Of a stretch of 64,000 nucleotides of DNA, positions 45,018 through 53,901 are shown piece after piece (the first letter of the stretch is position 1; each line of letters opens with the position of its first letter). This stretch comes from Streptomyces atratus. GTDB lineage: Bacteria > Actinomycetota > Actinomycetes > Streptomycetales > Streptomycetaceae. The notes under the pieces were generated by a model. It did no database searches. It worked only from the letters and a program-made list of their open reading frames with translations, and had not been told where the DNA came from. Location: the NCBI RefSeq assembly GCF_900119365.1, contig NZ_FPJO01000003.1, positions 1 to 64,000 on the forward strand. Direction: 5' to 3'. Made by a program: the position numbers and the translations under genes.

Positions 45018-46718
45018 ATGTCCGGGACGACCACAGCCCGAATCCGGCTGCGCTCAGCAGCCGACGGTGCCAATCGATGGGTCGTCCTCGTCGTCCTCTG
45101 CCTCAGCCTCCTGCTCGTGGCACTCGACGCGACCGTGCTCCACGTCGCTGTACCCGCCGTCACCGAGGACCTGCGGCCCAGCGCGGTCGGTCTGCTCTGG
45201 ATCGTCGACGCCTATCCGCTGGTCTGTGCCTCGCTGCTGATTCTCTTCGGCACCCTCGGGGACCGGGTCGGCCGCCGCCGCGTGCTGCTGCTCGGCTACG
45301 CCCTCTTCGGTGTCGCCTCCGCGATCGCCGCGCTGGCCGGCAGCCCCGGCGTGCTCATCGCGGCGCGTGCCCTGCTCGGGGTCGGCGGCGCCATGATCAT
45401 GCCGGCGACGCTGTCGATCCTCCGGCAGGTCTTCCCCGACCGGCGTGAACGGGCCGTGGCGATCGGCGTCTGGACCGCGGTCGCCGCCGTGGGCGCCGCC
45501 ACCGGTCCGGTCATCGGCGGCTTCCTCGTCGAGCACTTCTGGTGGGGTTCGGTCTTCCTGATCAATGTCCCGCTGATGGCGCTGGTCCTGCCGGTCGGAC
45601 GGCTGCTCCTGCCCGAGTCGCGCGGCAGCCACGACGGCCCGTGGGACGTGCTGGGCGCGCTGATGGCCGCGGCCGGAGTGCTCGGGATGGTCCTCGGGGT
45701 GAAGCGGGCGGGCGCCGGTGAGGTGCTGAGCCCGGCCACGCTCGTCCCGCTGCTGATCGGTGCGGTGCTGCTCATCGTGTTCGTGCGCCGTCAGAAGCGG
45801 CGTCCGCATCCGCTGATCGACATCGGGCTGTTCGCCAGGCCCGCCTTCTCCACCGCGGTGGGCTGCATCATCCTCGCCATGCTGGCCCTGGTCGGTCTCG
45901 AGCTCATAGCCGTGCAGTACCTCCAGCTCGTCCTCGGCCTGAGCCCGCTCCAGACCGGTCTGCGGCTGCTGCCGCTCACCTTCGCCGCCATGGCCGCGGG
46001 CGCCACCGGCTCGTACACCCTGCGCCGCGTCGGACCGCGCCGGATGGTCGGCTGGGGCTTCGTGCTCACGGCCGTCTCGGTGCTGATCCTGACCGCGATG
46101 GGACAGCACGACCGGCCCGCACTGCTGACGGCGGCCTTCGTCGCCCTCGGCTTCGGGCTCCAGACCACGCTCTTCGGGGCGTACGAATCCATGCTCAGCG
46201 AGGCCCCCGCCGACCAGGCGGGCGGGGCGGCGGCGATCGGCGAGACCTCGTACCAGCTGGGCGCGGGCATGGGGATCGCCCTGCTCGGCAGTGTCATGAA
46301 CGCCGCCTACGCCCCCGGGCTCTCGAAGCTTTCCGAAGCGGGTGTCCCGGCCGGGGCCCGCGCGGCCGCCGCCCATTCTCTGGGCGAGGCCTACCAGGTG
46401 GCGGACCGGCTGGGCGGTCCGCTGGGTGCGGTGCTGCGCTCCACGGCGCGCCACTCCTTCATCACGGGACTGCATGTCACGCTGCTGGTCAGCGCCGCTC
46501 TGCTGCTGGTCGGCGCGCTCGCCGCGCTGCGGCTGCCGCGGGCGATGGACTGCCCCGCGCCGGTGCCCGACGACCCCGGCCAGTCCGACGCGAGCGCGGT
46601 GCGCGAACACCGCACCGCGCACGAGACCCCCGCCCCGGGCCGTGCGCAGCAGCCCCTGCCGCGGCCGGCCCGGCGCCGACCCGCCGAGGCGACCGGCTCT
46701 GGACGGGCGGCACACTGA
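45018..46718 (+). CDS. DHA2 family MFS multidrug exporter (EmrB/QacA-like)
   Basis: The 566-residue transporter has about 14 membrane helices. Visible are the DHA2 helix-1 motif VALDATVLHVAVPAV, motif A FGTLGDRVGRRRVLLLG, and motif C-like AVGAATGPVIGGFLVEHFWWGSVFLINVP. It is an H+-driven drug exporter; the substrate is unknown. ATG 45018 is set by GGGAGG 7 nt upstream. The C-terminal 60 residues are a hydrophilic Pro/Arg-rich tail. No adjacent TetR gene. Confidence 0.93.
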   Translation: MSGTTTARIRLRSAADGANRWVVLVVLCLSLLLVALDATVLHVAVPAVTEDLRPSAVGLLWIVDAYPLVCASLLILFGTLGDRVGRRRVLLLGYALFGVASAIAALAGSPGVLIAARALLGVGGAMIMPATLSILRQVFPDRRERAVAIGVWTAVAAVGAATGPVIGGFLVEHFWWGSVFLINVPLMALVLPVGRLLLPESRGSHDGPWDVLGALMAAAGVLGMVLGVKRAGAGEVLSPATLVPLLIGAVLLIVFVRRQKRRPHPLIDIGLFARPAFSTAVGCIILAMLALVGLELIAVQYLQLVLGLSPLQTGLRLLPLTFAAMAAGATGSYTLRRVGPRRMVGWGFVLTAVSVLILTAMGQHDRPALLTAAFVALGFGLQTTLFGAYESMLSEAPADQAGGAAAIGETSYQLGAGMGIALLGSVMNAAYAPGLSKLSEAGVPAGARAAAAHSLGEAYQVADRLGGPLGAVLRSTARHSFITGLHVTLLVSAALLLVGALAALRLPRAMDCPAPVPDDPGQSDASAVREHRTAHETPAPGRAQQPLPRPARRRPAEATGSGRAAH

Positions 46719-46742
46719 GCCGTAACGTCGGTGCGAGGCCAT

Positions 46743-46765
46743 AACTAACACTGCTAGTTTTAGCA
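46743..46765 (+). promoter_or_regulatory. Overlapping inverted repeats upstream of the acyl-CoA dehydrogenase gene
   Basis: AACTA...TAGTT (46743-46747/46755-46759) and TGCTA-GTTT-TAGCA (46752-46765) overlap in a very AT-rich island 30-50 bp before the start. This could be an operator of a TetR-type fatty-acid regulator and/or the promoter -10 region. Confidence 0.45.
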
Positions 46766-46791
46766 TCGCGCGAGCCGTCGGAGGCATCCTC

Positions 46792-47988
46792 ATGTCCACC
46801 ACCGAGTCCTCGAAGCTCCCACCGTTCGACCCCGCCGACCCGATCGGCATCGACGATCTGCTCAGCGCCGAGGACCTCGCGATCCGCGGGACCGTACGCG
46901 ACTGGGCCGCCGACCGCGTCCTGCCGCACATCGCCGAGTGGTACGAGAACGGCGAGCTGCCCGGCATCCGCGAGCTGGCCCGCGAGCTCGGTTCGCTCGG
47001 CGCGCTCGGCATGTCCCTCCAGGGATACGGCTGCGCGGGCGCCACCGCCGTCCAGTACGGACTGGCCTGCCTGGAGCTCGAAGCGGCGGACTCGGGGATC
47101 CGCTCCCTGGTCTCCGTGCAGGGATCGCTCGCCATGTACGCCATCCACCGCTTCGGCTCCGAGGAGCAGCGCCGGCGCTGGCTGCCGGGCATGGCGGCCG
47201 GCGAGATCATCGGCTGCTTCGGCCTCACCGAACCGGACCACGGCTCCGACCCGGCCGGGATGCGCACCTTCGCCAAGCGCGACGGCGGGGACTGGGTGCT
47301 CACCGGCCGCAAGATGTGGATCACCAACGGCTCGGTCGCCGGGGTCGCCGTCGTCTGGGCGCAGACCGACGACGGAATCCGCGGATTCGCCGTGCCGACC
47401 GACACCCCGGGCTTCTCGGCGCCCGAGATCAAGCACAAGTGGTCGCTGCGCGCCTCGGTCACCAGTGAGCTGGTGCTCGACGAGGTGCGGCTGCCCGCCG
47501 ACGCGGTGCTCCCGGGCGTCACCGGTCTGCGCGGCCCGCTCGGCTGCCTCAGCCACGCCCGCTACGGGATCGTCTGGGGGGCCATGGGCGCGGCCCGCGC
47601 CAGCTTCGAGGCGGCCGTGGAGTACGCGAGGACCAGGGAGCAGTTCGACCGGCCGATCGGCGGCTTCCAGCTCACCCAGGCCAAGCTCGCGGACATGGCC
47701 GTGGAACTGCACAAGGGCATCCTGCTCGCCCACCATCTGGGCCGGCGGATGGACGCGGGCAGGCTCCGCCCGGAGCAGGTCAGTTTCGGAAAACTCAATA
47801 ATGTGCGGGAGGCGATCGACATCTGCCGTACCTCGCGCACCATCCTCGGCGCCAACGGGATTTCGCTGGAGTACCCGGTGATGCGCCATGCGACGAATCT
47901 GGAGTCGGTGCTCACCTACGAAGGGACCGTGGAGATGCACCAGCTGGTGCTGGGCAAGGCGCTCACCGGTCTCGACGCGTTCCGCTAG
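46792..47988 (+). CDS. Acyl-CoA dehydrogenase (glutaryl-CoA dehydrogenase type)
   Basis: The 398-residue FAD enzyme has LTEPDHGSDPAGMRTFAKRDG and KMWITNGSVAGVAVVWAQT (FAD/substrate loops), ARYGIVWGAMGAARASFEAAVEYARTREQFDRPIGGFQL, and the catalytic glutamate in YEGTVEMHQLVLGKALTG, the form used by glutaryl-CoA dehydrogenases. It probably oxidises and decarboxylates glutaryl-CoA from lysine/tryptophan breakdown. GGAGG precedes ATG 46792. It converges with the sepF-like gene. Confidence 0.93.
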   Translation: MSTTESSKLPPFDPADPIGIDDLLSAEDLAIRGTVRDWAADRVLPHIAEWYENGELPGIRELARELGSLGALGMSLQGYGCAGATAVQYGLACLELEAADSGIRSLVSVQGSLAMYAIHRFGSEEQRRRWLPGMAAGEIIGCFGLTEPDHGSDPAGMRTFAKRDGGDWVLTGRKMWITNGSVAGVAVVWAQTDDGIRGFAVPTDTPGFSAPEIKHKWSLRASVTSELVLDEVRLPADAVLPGVTGLRGPLGCLSHARYGIVWGAMGAARASFEAAVEYARTREQFDRPIGGFQLTQAKLADMAVELHKGILLAHHLGRRMDAGRLRPEQVSFGKLNNVREAIDICRTSRTILGANGISLEYPVMRHATNLESVLTYEGTVEMHQLVLGKALTGLDAFR

Positions 47989-48016
47989 AGGCCAAAACGT
48001 CCGGCGAGCGCCCTGC

Positions 48017-48454
48017 TCAGCTCTGGTTGAAGAAGCCGTCGGTAGGCCGGCCGGCGGCCTCGGTGACCACCTGGGTGTCGGCCGGGGTCAGCAGGAAGAC
48101 CCGGGTGGCCACGCGCTCGATCGAGCCGCGCAGTCCGAAGATCAGCCCGGCGGCGAAATCCACGACACGCTTCGCGTCGGTGGGGTCCATGGTCGTGAGG
48201 TTGACGATCACCGGAACACCGTCCCGGAAGAGCTCTCCGATGGCCCGTGCGTCCCGGAAACTGTCCGGAGTGACGGTGGCGATCCGGCGGCCCGTCTCCT
48301 CGGCCGCCTCGGACGCGGTCTGCACCCGGGGGTCGGTCACCCAGGCCTGACCGGTCCCGGTCTGCGGGCCCTCGGCGTACTCGTCGTCGTAGTACCGCTC
48401 GTCGTTGTCCTCCACGAGGCCCAGCCAGGCACTCGCCTTGCGCACCGATCCCAT
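48017..48454 (-). CDS. sflA: SepF-like cell division protein
   Basis: The 145-residue SepF-family protein has an N-terminal segment, an acidic YYDDEYAEG linker and the SepF core ([66 protein letters not shown]). SepF tethers FtsZ to membrane. Streptomyces has a true sepF in the dcw cluster plus two SepF-like proteins; from memory the one in this genomic context is SflA, which restrains FtsZ localisation. It is isolated, not in a dcw cluster, so the paralogue call is preferred. Confidence 0.85.
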   Translation of the reverse strand: MGSVRKASAWLGLVEDNDERYYDDEYAEGPQTGTGQAWVTDPRVQTASEAAEETGRRIATVTPDSFRDARAIGELFRDGVPVIVNLTTMDPTDAKRVVDFAAGLIFGLRGSIERVATRVFLLTPADTQVVTEAAGRPTDGFFNQS

Positions 48455-48762
48455 GGACGCCTCCTCTCACCGCGGTTCCGTCTTGTTCCGCATCTCTTTC
48501 GTCTCCCTATGGTCGTCCATGATGCGGATCGTGCGCCAAGTGGATAGTCGGCGCGCAGGGGATTCGTGACGGTACTGGCACAGAAGATGTGGCGATTCGT
48601 CAGGGTTTCTCCCGCATAAGGAGTCTGAAAGAAAGAAAATATGACGCCCCGGGCCGTACGGGTGATGTGGGGGACGTACGGGTGAACGGGGCGCTCGGTA
48701 CGATGCACCTCGCGCAGCCGTACGAGCCCGGCGCGAAGGTGAACGACTCTCGGGGGATCGTC
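48455..48762. other. Divergent region between the sepF-like and DUF5685 genes
   Basis: A 308-bp region with an A-rich patch (GAAAGAAAGAAAATATG near 48630-48645). It probably holds both promoters. In-frame upward extension of the DUF5685 reading frame to 48589 is possible but unsupported by a Shine-Dalgarno. Confidence 0.5.
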
Positions 48763-49992
48763 GTGTTCGGAATAGTCAGGCCCTGTGCCCATCGGTTGTC
48801 CGAGGGGCTCAGGACCGAATGGATGGCCCATCTCTGCGGGCTCTGCCTCGCACTTCGCTCCGATCACGGGCAATTCGCCCGGATCGTTACGAACTATGAC
48901 GGTCTGATTGTTTCTGTTCTGACGGAGGCTCAGTCCGAGCGCACCACCGGATGGCGCCGCACGGCGGGGCCCTGCCCGCTGCGCGCCATGCGGACCGCCC
49001 CGGTCGCCCGCGGCGAGGGAGCCAGGCTGGCCGCTGCCGTCTCCCTGGTACTGGCCTCGGCGAAGGTCCGGGACCACGTCGCGGACGGGGACGGCCTGTT
49101 GAGGCGCCGCCCGGTCGCCGCCGCCGCGCGCAGGGTTGCCGCGGGCTGGGACCGGGCCGGCGCGCGCACCGGCGCACAGCTCGGCTTCGACACGGCGCTG
49201 CTCGTGGACGCCGTCGACCGGCAGACCGGCATCGAGCTGATCGCCGGGCCCGGCACCCCGCTGCTCACGGTCACCGAACCCACAGAGACCGCCACCGCAG
49301 CCGCCTTCGCGCACACCGCGGTGCTCGCCGGCAGGCCGCAGAACGCGGCGCCGCTCGCCGAGGCCGGCCGCCTCTTCGGGCGCCTGGCCCATCTGCTGGA
49401 CGCCGTGGAGGACCAGGAAACTGACGCCGCGTCGGGCGCCTGGAACCCGCTCACCGCGACCGGCACCTCGCGGACGGAGGCCCGGCGGCTGTGCGACGAC
49501 GCGCTGCACGGCGTACGGCTGGCGCTGCGTGACGCGGAATTCACCGACGGCAAGCTGGCCCATGTGCTGCTGGCGCACGAGCTGCGCCAGTCGGTGGACC
49601 GGGCCTTCGGCACCACCTCGTGCTCGCACCAGGCGGGCGGCGTGCTGCTGGACGGAGCCGGCGCCCCGTCGGACTCCCGGCAGACCGGGTCCTTCGGGCC
49701 GCCGCCGGGCAATCCGTACGCACCGAGCCCCGGCGGCCCGGCGGGCCCGCCGCAGCCCCCGCCCGAGCCGCCGCGCGACCGGCGTGGTCTGATCGCGGGC
49801 TGCCTGGTGTGGGCGGGGCTGGCCTGCACCTGCCAGATGTGCTGCGGCACGTTCGACGACCCGTGGAGCCATCAGCGCCGCGAGGGACTCTGCAACCAAT
49901 GCGACTGTGGGGACTGCTGCGATGCGTGCGACTGCTGCAGCAACTGCGGGGACTGCTGCGATGGGTGCGACTGCTGCGACTGCAGCTGCTGA
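48763..49992 (+). CDS. DUF5685 family protein with cysteine-rich C-terminus
   Basis: The 409-residue protein starts VFGIVRPCAHRLSEGLRTEWMAHLCGLCLALRSDHGQFARIVTNYDG, the DUF5685 signature with conserved Cys/His residues. A helical body follows, then a Pro/Gly linker and a C-terminal 35-residue tail in which cysteines make up close to half (CDCGDCC, CDCC, CDGCDCCDC). GTG 48763 has GGGGGA just upstream. The N-terminal cysteines and the tail together suggest metal binding; function unknown. Confidence 0.87.
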   Translation: MFGIVRPCAHRLSEGLRTEWMAHLCGLCLALRSDHGQFARIVTNYDGLIVSVLTEAQSERTTGWRRTAGPCPLRAMRTAPVARGEGARLAAAVSLVLASAKVRDHVADGDGLLRRRPVAAAARRVAAGWDRAGARTGAQLGFDTALLVDAVDRQTGIELIAGPGTPLLTVTEPTETATAAAFAHTAVLAGRPQNAAPLAEAGRLFGRLAHLLDAVEDQETDAASGAWNPLTATGTSRTEARRLCDDALHGVRLALRDAEFTDGKLAHVLLAHELRQSVDRAFGTTSCSHQAGGVLLDGAGAPSDSRQTGSFGPPPGNPYAPSPGGPAGPPQPPPEPPRDRRGLIAGCLVWAGLACTCQMCCGTFDDPWSHQRREGLCNQCDCGDCCDACDCCSNCGDCCDGCDCCDCSC

Positions 49993-50011
49993 GCCGGACG
50001 CCCGGCCCGGA

Positions 50012-50647
50012 TCACTTGATCTCGGGCGGCGAGATCTGCGAGGTCCTGATCGCCGAAGCGCCGATGCCCCACTTCTTCAGGATCCGGTCGTAGGTGCCGT
50101 CCGCCTTCAGGGCCACCTCGCGGGTGAACCTCAGCCCGAGCTTCCTGGCCACCGCGTCCGCGAAGTCGATGTCCGTACCGGCCACCGTCCTCCCGTCCGC
50201 GAGGTAGGTGGCGCCGGGCGGGTTGCTGACGGCGGCGGCGATGTCGAGGGTCCCGGCCAAGCGGACGCCGGCGGGCAGCAGCTTCGCCGCGGCCTCGTCC
50301 TTGCGCACCGACGAGACGACATCGGTCGTCGGCACCTTTCCCCTGGCGGCCCCGTCCCCGGCGGCGTCGGCCGGTGCGGACGCCGGATGGCCGGAACCGC
50401 ACACGGTGAGGGCGAGAGCGGCGACGGTGATCAACGCGAAGGCAGCGGCCGGCGCCGCCGGGGACGGGGCATGAGGCGGTTCTCCGGAGTCGTCGGCCGT
50501 GAGCGGGCGCGACCGCGGCAGGGCAGCACACGGCGACCCCGTGGCCGGGGCGAGGAAGGACGGCGGAACGAGGGGAGGGGAGAGCGGCGTTGTGTTTGAA
50601 GGCACGCAGGGAGAAATGCTCAGACGCCGGAAACGGCGCGAGGCCAA
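50012..50647 (-). pseudogene. Internally deleted ABC transporter solute-binding protein
   Basis: The reading frame has a lipoprotein-like segment (AAAFALITVAALALTVCGSG, lipobox LTVC). The start of a family 3 solute-binding domain follows (VRLAGTLDIAAAVSNPPGATYLADGRTVAGTDIDFADAVARKLGLRF). It then jumps directly to the family C-terminus (LKADGTYDRILKKWGIGASAIRTSQI). About 130-150 central residues forming both lobes are missing, and no good start codon lies before the signal peptide. The boundaries given are those of the open frame. Preceded by a leader-peptide ORF on the same strand. Confidence 0.7.
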
Positions 50648-50673
50648 GACGCGGGGAGACGCAGGGGGTCAGC

Positions 50674-50745
50674 TCAACAGGAGGAGGACCACACGCGACC
50701 GAAGTCGATGTGGGAGCGCTTGACCAGCCACTGCTGCGAATGCAT
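50674..50745 (-). CDS. 23-residue HIDFGRV-type leader peptide
   Basis: A short ORF (ATG at 50745) encodes MHSQQWLVKR, then SHIDFGRVWSSSC and stop. The HIDLxRVxSxxC C-terminus is the signature of the putative leader peptides found before sulfur and cysteine-related genes in Streptomyces and relatives. It ends 26 bp upstream of the solute-binding protein frame. The terminal cysteine codon suggests ribosome-mediated sensing of cysteine; that is inference. Confidence 0.75.
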   Translation of the reverse strand: MHSQQWLVKRSHIDFGRVWSSSC

Positions 50746-51065
50746 GGCCCAAGTGGAACAGGCATCCGGTGGTCCGTCAACTGAACTGAGACGTAAGGCT
50801 CATAGTGTGGACAGGCTTGACAACGCGCGGCGAACAGCGCTTACCGCGGAGGCGGACCGGCGCTGAGGGGCCCGGTCCACGTTGTGTTCCGGCTGAAGGC
50901 ACGCCCCGTGTTCGATCTCACCATCGGCCACCTCGAAGCCGAACCCGAGCCGGAACAAGTCGAGTTGGCCCACTTCGCCGACCGGCACGGACTCGTCCAC
51001 CTGCCGCCGGACTTCACCGCCGACACCGATCTGACCGAGGTGCCCGCGGGTGAACCGGTCATCGT

Positions 51066-51707
51066 ACGGGCTTCACCCGGCGCGGCACCCTGGAGGCGGG
51101 CCGCACCTTCTACGCCGACGTCAAGGCGCGGCTGGCCAAGTACGGCCGGGAACCCGACGAGCTGAAGATCATGCCCGGGGTCACCTTCGTACTCGGCGAC
51201 AGCGACGCCGAGGCCCAGGAGCGGGCGGCCGGGATCCGCCTCCAGCAGGTCTCCCCGCAGAACGCGCTGCTGGCCCTGGAACAGATCTGGGGCCGCGACC
51301 TGCCCTCCTACGACCCCGACGGACCGCTGCCCGAGATCGACCCGGACCCCGGGTCCTCGCTGGTCCAGGGCCGGGTCAAGCACGGTGATGTCCTCGCCGT
51401 CGCGGCGCGCCGGCGTGCGCTGTCGAAGGAGAAGGGGCTGTCCATCCGGCAGACCGTCATCGAGGCGACCGGCCGGCAGTCCTTCATCGGCAGCCCGCGG
51501 ACGGTCGCGGAGCAGCTCATCGAGTTCGTCGCCGCCGACGCCGCCGACGGATTCATTCTCGTACCGCACCTCACCCCGGGCGGTCTGGACGACTTCGTCG
51601 ACCGGGTCGTCCCGCTCCTCCAGGAACGCGGGGTGTTCCGCTCCGAATACACCGGTCTCACGCTGCGGTCGCATCTCGGGCTCGCCGAGCCGGTATGGAA
51701 AGGTTGA
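51066..51707 (+). pseudogene. 5'-truncated FMN-dependent monooxygenase (NtaA/SnaA/DszA family)
   Basis: The frame from about 51066 reads FTRRGTLEAGRTFYADVKARLAKYGREPDELKIMPGVTFVLGDSDAEAQERAAG and continues to GRQSFIGSPRTVAEQLIEFVAADAADGFILVPHLTPGGLDDFVDRVVPLL. That is the C-terminal half of a class C flavin monooxygenase. About 230 N-terminal residues are absent; upstream DNA (50884-51065) is open in another frame and shows no similarity to this family. Possible reinitiation at ATG 51171 would give 178 residues. Confidence 0.75.
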
Positions 51708-51711
51708 TCGC

Positions 51712-52527
51712 ATGAGCACGGACGCACCCCAGCCGCACGGTTTCGAGCAGGCGGCACAGGACTGGAAGCACTGGCACGAGGAGCGCACCGCCACGGTCGC
51801 CGGCCCGTACGGACCGCTCTCCCTCACCGGCACCCACTGGCTCTCCGACTACCCGGAGGGCCACATCCCCGAGGTACCCGGGCAGTGGCGGGAGGACGGC
51901 GACGAGCTGGTGCTCAGCGCGTCCGCCGCGGACGGGCTGACCGTCGACGGCGAGCCCTTCGCCGGCCAGGTCCGGCTCACCGCCGACCGCGGCCCGATCG
52001 ACGAGTCCCGCGTCGCGCACGGCGGGCGGCGGCTGGTCGTGCTGAGCCGCGAAGGGCTCTGGGCGGTACGGGACTTCGACCCGGACTCCCCGGCGCGGCG
52101 CGCCTTCCGGGCCGTCGAGGCCACCCCGTACGACGCCCGCTGGGTGCTCCCGGGCACCTTCCGCCCGTACGACAGCGCCCGTACGGTCCGGGTCGAGAAC
52201 GCCGACGGGGTCGAGCGCGGTCTCGGACTCGCCGGTGAGATCGTCTTCGAGCTCGGCGGTACGGAACACACGCTGCAGGTCGCGGTCGAGCCCGACGGCT
52301 CGCTCTGGGCGGTCTTCGCCGACGCCACCAGCGGGAACAGCAGCTACCGCTTCCGGTTCCTGCGGCCCGCGGCGCCCGCCGAGGACGGCAGCGTGACGGT
52401 CGACCTCAACCGCGCGCTGCTGCCGCCGTGCGCCTTCGCGGACCACTTCATCTGCCCCTTCCCGCCCCCCGGCAACACCCTGTCCGTCGCCGTCGAGGCG
52501 GGGGAGCGCAACCGCGTCGACAGCTGA
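51712..52527 (+). CDS. DUF1684 domain protein
   Basis: The 271-residue protein of the DUF1684 family: WKHWHEERTATVAGPYGPLSLTGTHWL at the N-terminus, the RRLVVLSREGLWAVRDFDPDSPARRAF motif in the middle, and DLNRALLPPCAFADHFICPFPPPGNTLSVAVEAGE at the C-terminus, with the conserved NxxxxPPCAF/CPxPP block. No signal peptide. Function unknown. ATG 51712 has GGAAAGG 8 nt upstream; it is only 4 nt from the monooxygenase stop, so the two were co-transcribed. Confidence 0.9.
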   Translation: MSTDAPQPHGFEQAAQDWKHWHEERTATVAGPYGPLSLTGTHWLSDYPEGHIPEVPGQWREDGDELVLSASAADGLTVDGEPFAGQVRLTADRGPIDESRVAHGGRRLVVLSREGLWAVRDFDPDSPARRAFRAVEATPYDARWVLPGTFRPYDSARTVRVENADGVERGLGLAGEIVFELGGTEHTLQVAVEPDGSLWAVFADATSGNSSYRFRFLRPAAPAEDGSVTVDLNRALLPPCAFADHFICPFPPPGNTLSVAVEAGERNRVDS

Positions 52528-52553
52528 CGTTCAGTCACATTTCTCCGGGACGG

Positions 52554-52585
52554 CGGCCCCGGCAGCCCGTGCGCTGCCGGGGCCG
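52554..52585 (+). terminator. Hairpin after the DUF1684 gene
   Basis: CGGCCCCGGCAG and its perfect complement are separated by 8 nt, 26 bp past the stop, with no T run. Confidence 0.7.
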
Positions 52586-52785
52586 TTCCTGTGACGGCGC
52601 GACAAGTTCAGGCCAAAGGGCCCTCTTGCGCCACAAGTTGACGCCCTTGAATACTCCCGATCAGCGCTTGTCAGGAGCACGGCATGCCCGCATTCGCGGG
52701 CGCACGGCCGTGTGATCGACTGCGCCTCACGGGTCCGACCACCCCACAGGCGGACCCCCGATTTCCCCTCGGGAGGAATGACAAA

Positions 52786-53691
52786 GTGAGGATCAAGCGC
52801 ACCACCCCCCTCAGCGGCACCGCGAGACGTACCAGGGTCGTCGCCATCGCCGCAGGCCTCGTAGCCGTCGCCGCCCTGGCCGTCCCCAGCGCTCAGGCCG
52901 ACACCAACGCCAACACCACCTTCAGCGCCTCGCAGCTCTCCGCCGCCGGCGACGCCGTGCTCGGAGCCGATGTGGCGGGCACCGCGTGGAACGTCGACCC
53001 GGCGTCCGGCAAGCTCGTCGTCACCGTCGACCGCACGGTCTCGCAGGCCGAGATCGAGCAGATCAAGCAGTCCGCCGGAGCCAACGCCGGCGCCCTGAAG
53101 ATCGAGCGCACCCCCGGGAAGATCAGCAAGCTGCTCTCCGGCGGCGACGCGATCTACGCCCCCGGCTGGCGCTGCTCCCTCGGCTTCAACGTCCGCAGCG
53201 GCAGCACCTACTACTTCCTGACCGCCGGTCACTGCACCGACGGCAACCCGCCCTGGTACACCAACTCGTCGAACTCCACCAGCATCGGCCCGACGGTCGG
53301 CTCCAGCTTCCCGACCAACGACTACGGCCTGGTCCGGTACGACAACGCCTCGGTCTCCCACGAGGGCGCCGTCGGCAGCGTCGACATCACCAGCGCGGCC
53401 GATGCCACGGTCGGCATGTCCGTCACCCGCCGCGGCTCCACCACCGGCACCCACAGCGGCTCCGTCACGGGCCTCAACGCCACCGTCAACTACGGCAACG
53501 GCGACATCGTCTACGGCATGATCAAGACCAATGTCTGTGCGGAGCCCGGTGACTCCGGCGGTCCGCTCCACTCCGGTTCCAAGGCGATCGGTCTCACCTC
53601 CGGCGGCAGCGGCAACTGCTCCTCCGGCGGCACCACGTTCTTCCAGCCGGTCACCGAGGCGCTCAGCGCGTACGGGGTCAGCGTCTACTGA
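52786..53691 (+). CDS. Streptogrisin B-like secreted serine protease (preproenzyme)
   Basis: The 301-residue chymotrypsin-fold protease of family S1 (alpha-lytic/streptogrisin type). Signal peptide is residues 1-38 (Ala-X-Ala near SAQA), then a propeptide to about residue 116. The mature enzyme starts around LSGGDAIY (117). The catalytic triad is His149 in TAGHC, Asp179 in NDYG and Ser257 in GDSGGP. The mature sequence is very close to Streptomyces griseus protease B from memory. GTG 52786 has GGGAGGAA 8 nt upstream. Mature protease acts outside the cell on bulky hydrophobic P1 residues. Confidence 0.95.
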   Translation: MRIKRTTPLSGTARRTRVVAIAAGLVAVAALAVPSAQADTNANTTFSASQLSAAGDAVLGADVAGTAWNVDPASGKLVVTVDRTVSQAEIEQIKQSAGANAGALKIERTPGKISKLLSGGDAIYAPGWRCSLGFNVRSGSTYYFLTAGHCTDGNPPWYTNSSNSTSIGPTVGSSFPTNDYGLVRYDNASVSHEGAVGSVDITSAADATVGMSVTRRGSTTGTHSGSVTGLNATVNYGNGDIVYGMIKTNVCAEPGDSGGPLHSGSKAIGLTSGGSGNCSSGGTTFFQPVTEALSAYGVSVY

Positions 53692-53738
53692 CACCCCGGC
53701 CCCCCGGACCGGCCTTCGAACAAGCGACCGACCGAGGC

Positions 53739-53771
53739 GGAGCCCCTGCCCGAATCCTGGGCGGGGGCTCC
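53739..53771 (+). terminator. Protease gene terminator
   Basis: GGAGCCCCTGCCC pairs with GGGCGGGGGCTCC (one G-T pair, 7-nt loop) about 50 bp after the protease stop. Confidence 0.7.
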
Positions 53772-53901
53772 CGCTCACCCCGCGGCTTTTGAGAGGATGT
53801 GGGGCAGGTCGGTCACGCAGGAGCAACGGGGGCGGGTGCTGCGCCAGCCGGGGGATGCCCCTCCGGGACCCCCGGCAGACACCTCAGGGGGTTCCAGATC
53901 C

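Noticed and set aside
45054..47522. 822-aa minus-strand frame
   Set aside because: Antisense to the MFS and acyl-CoA dehydrogenase genes, both with full motifs.
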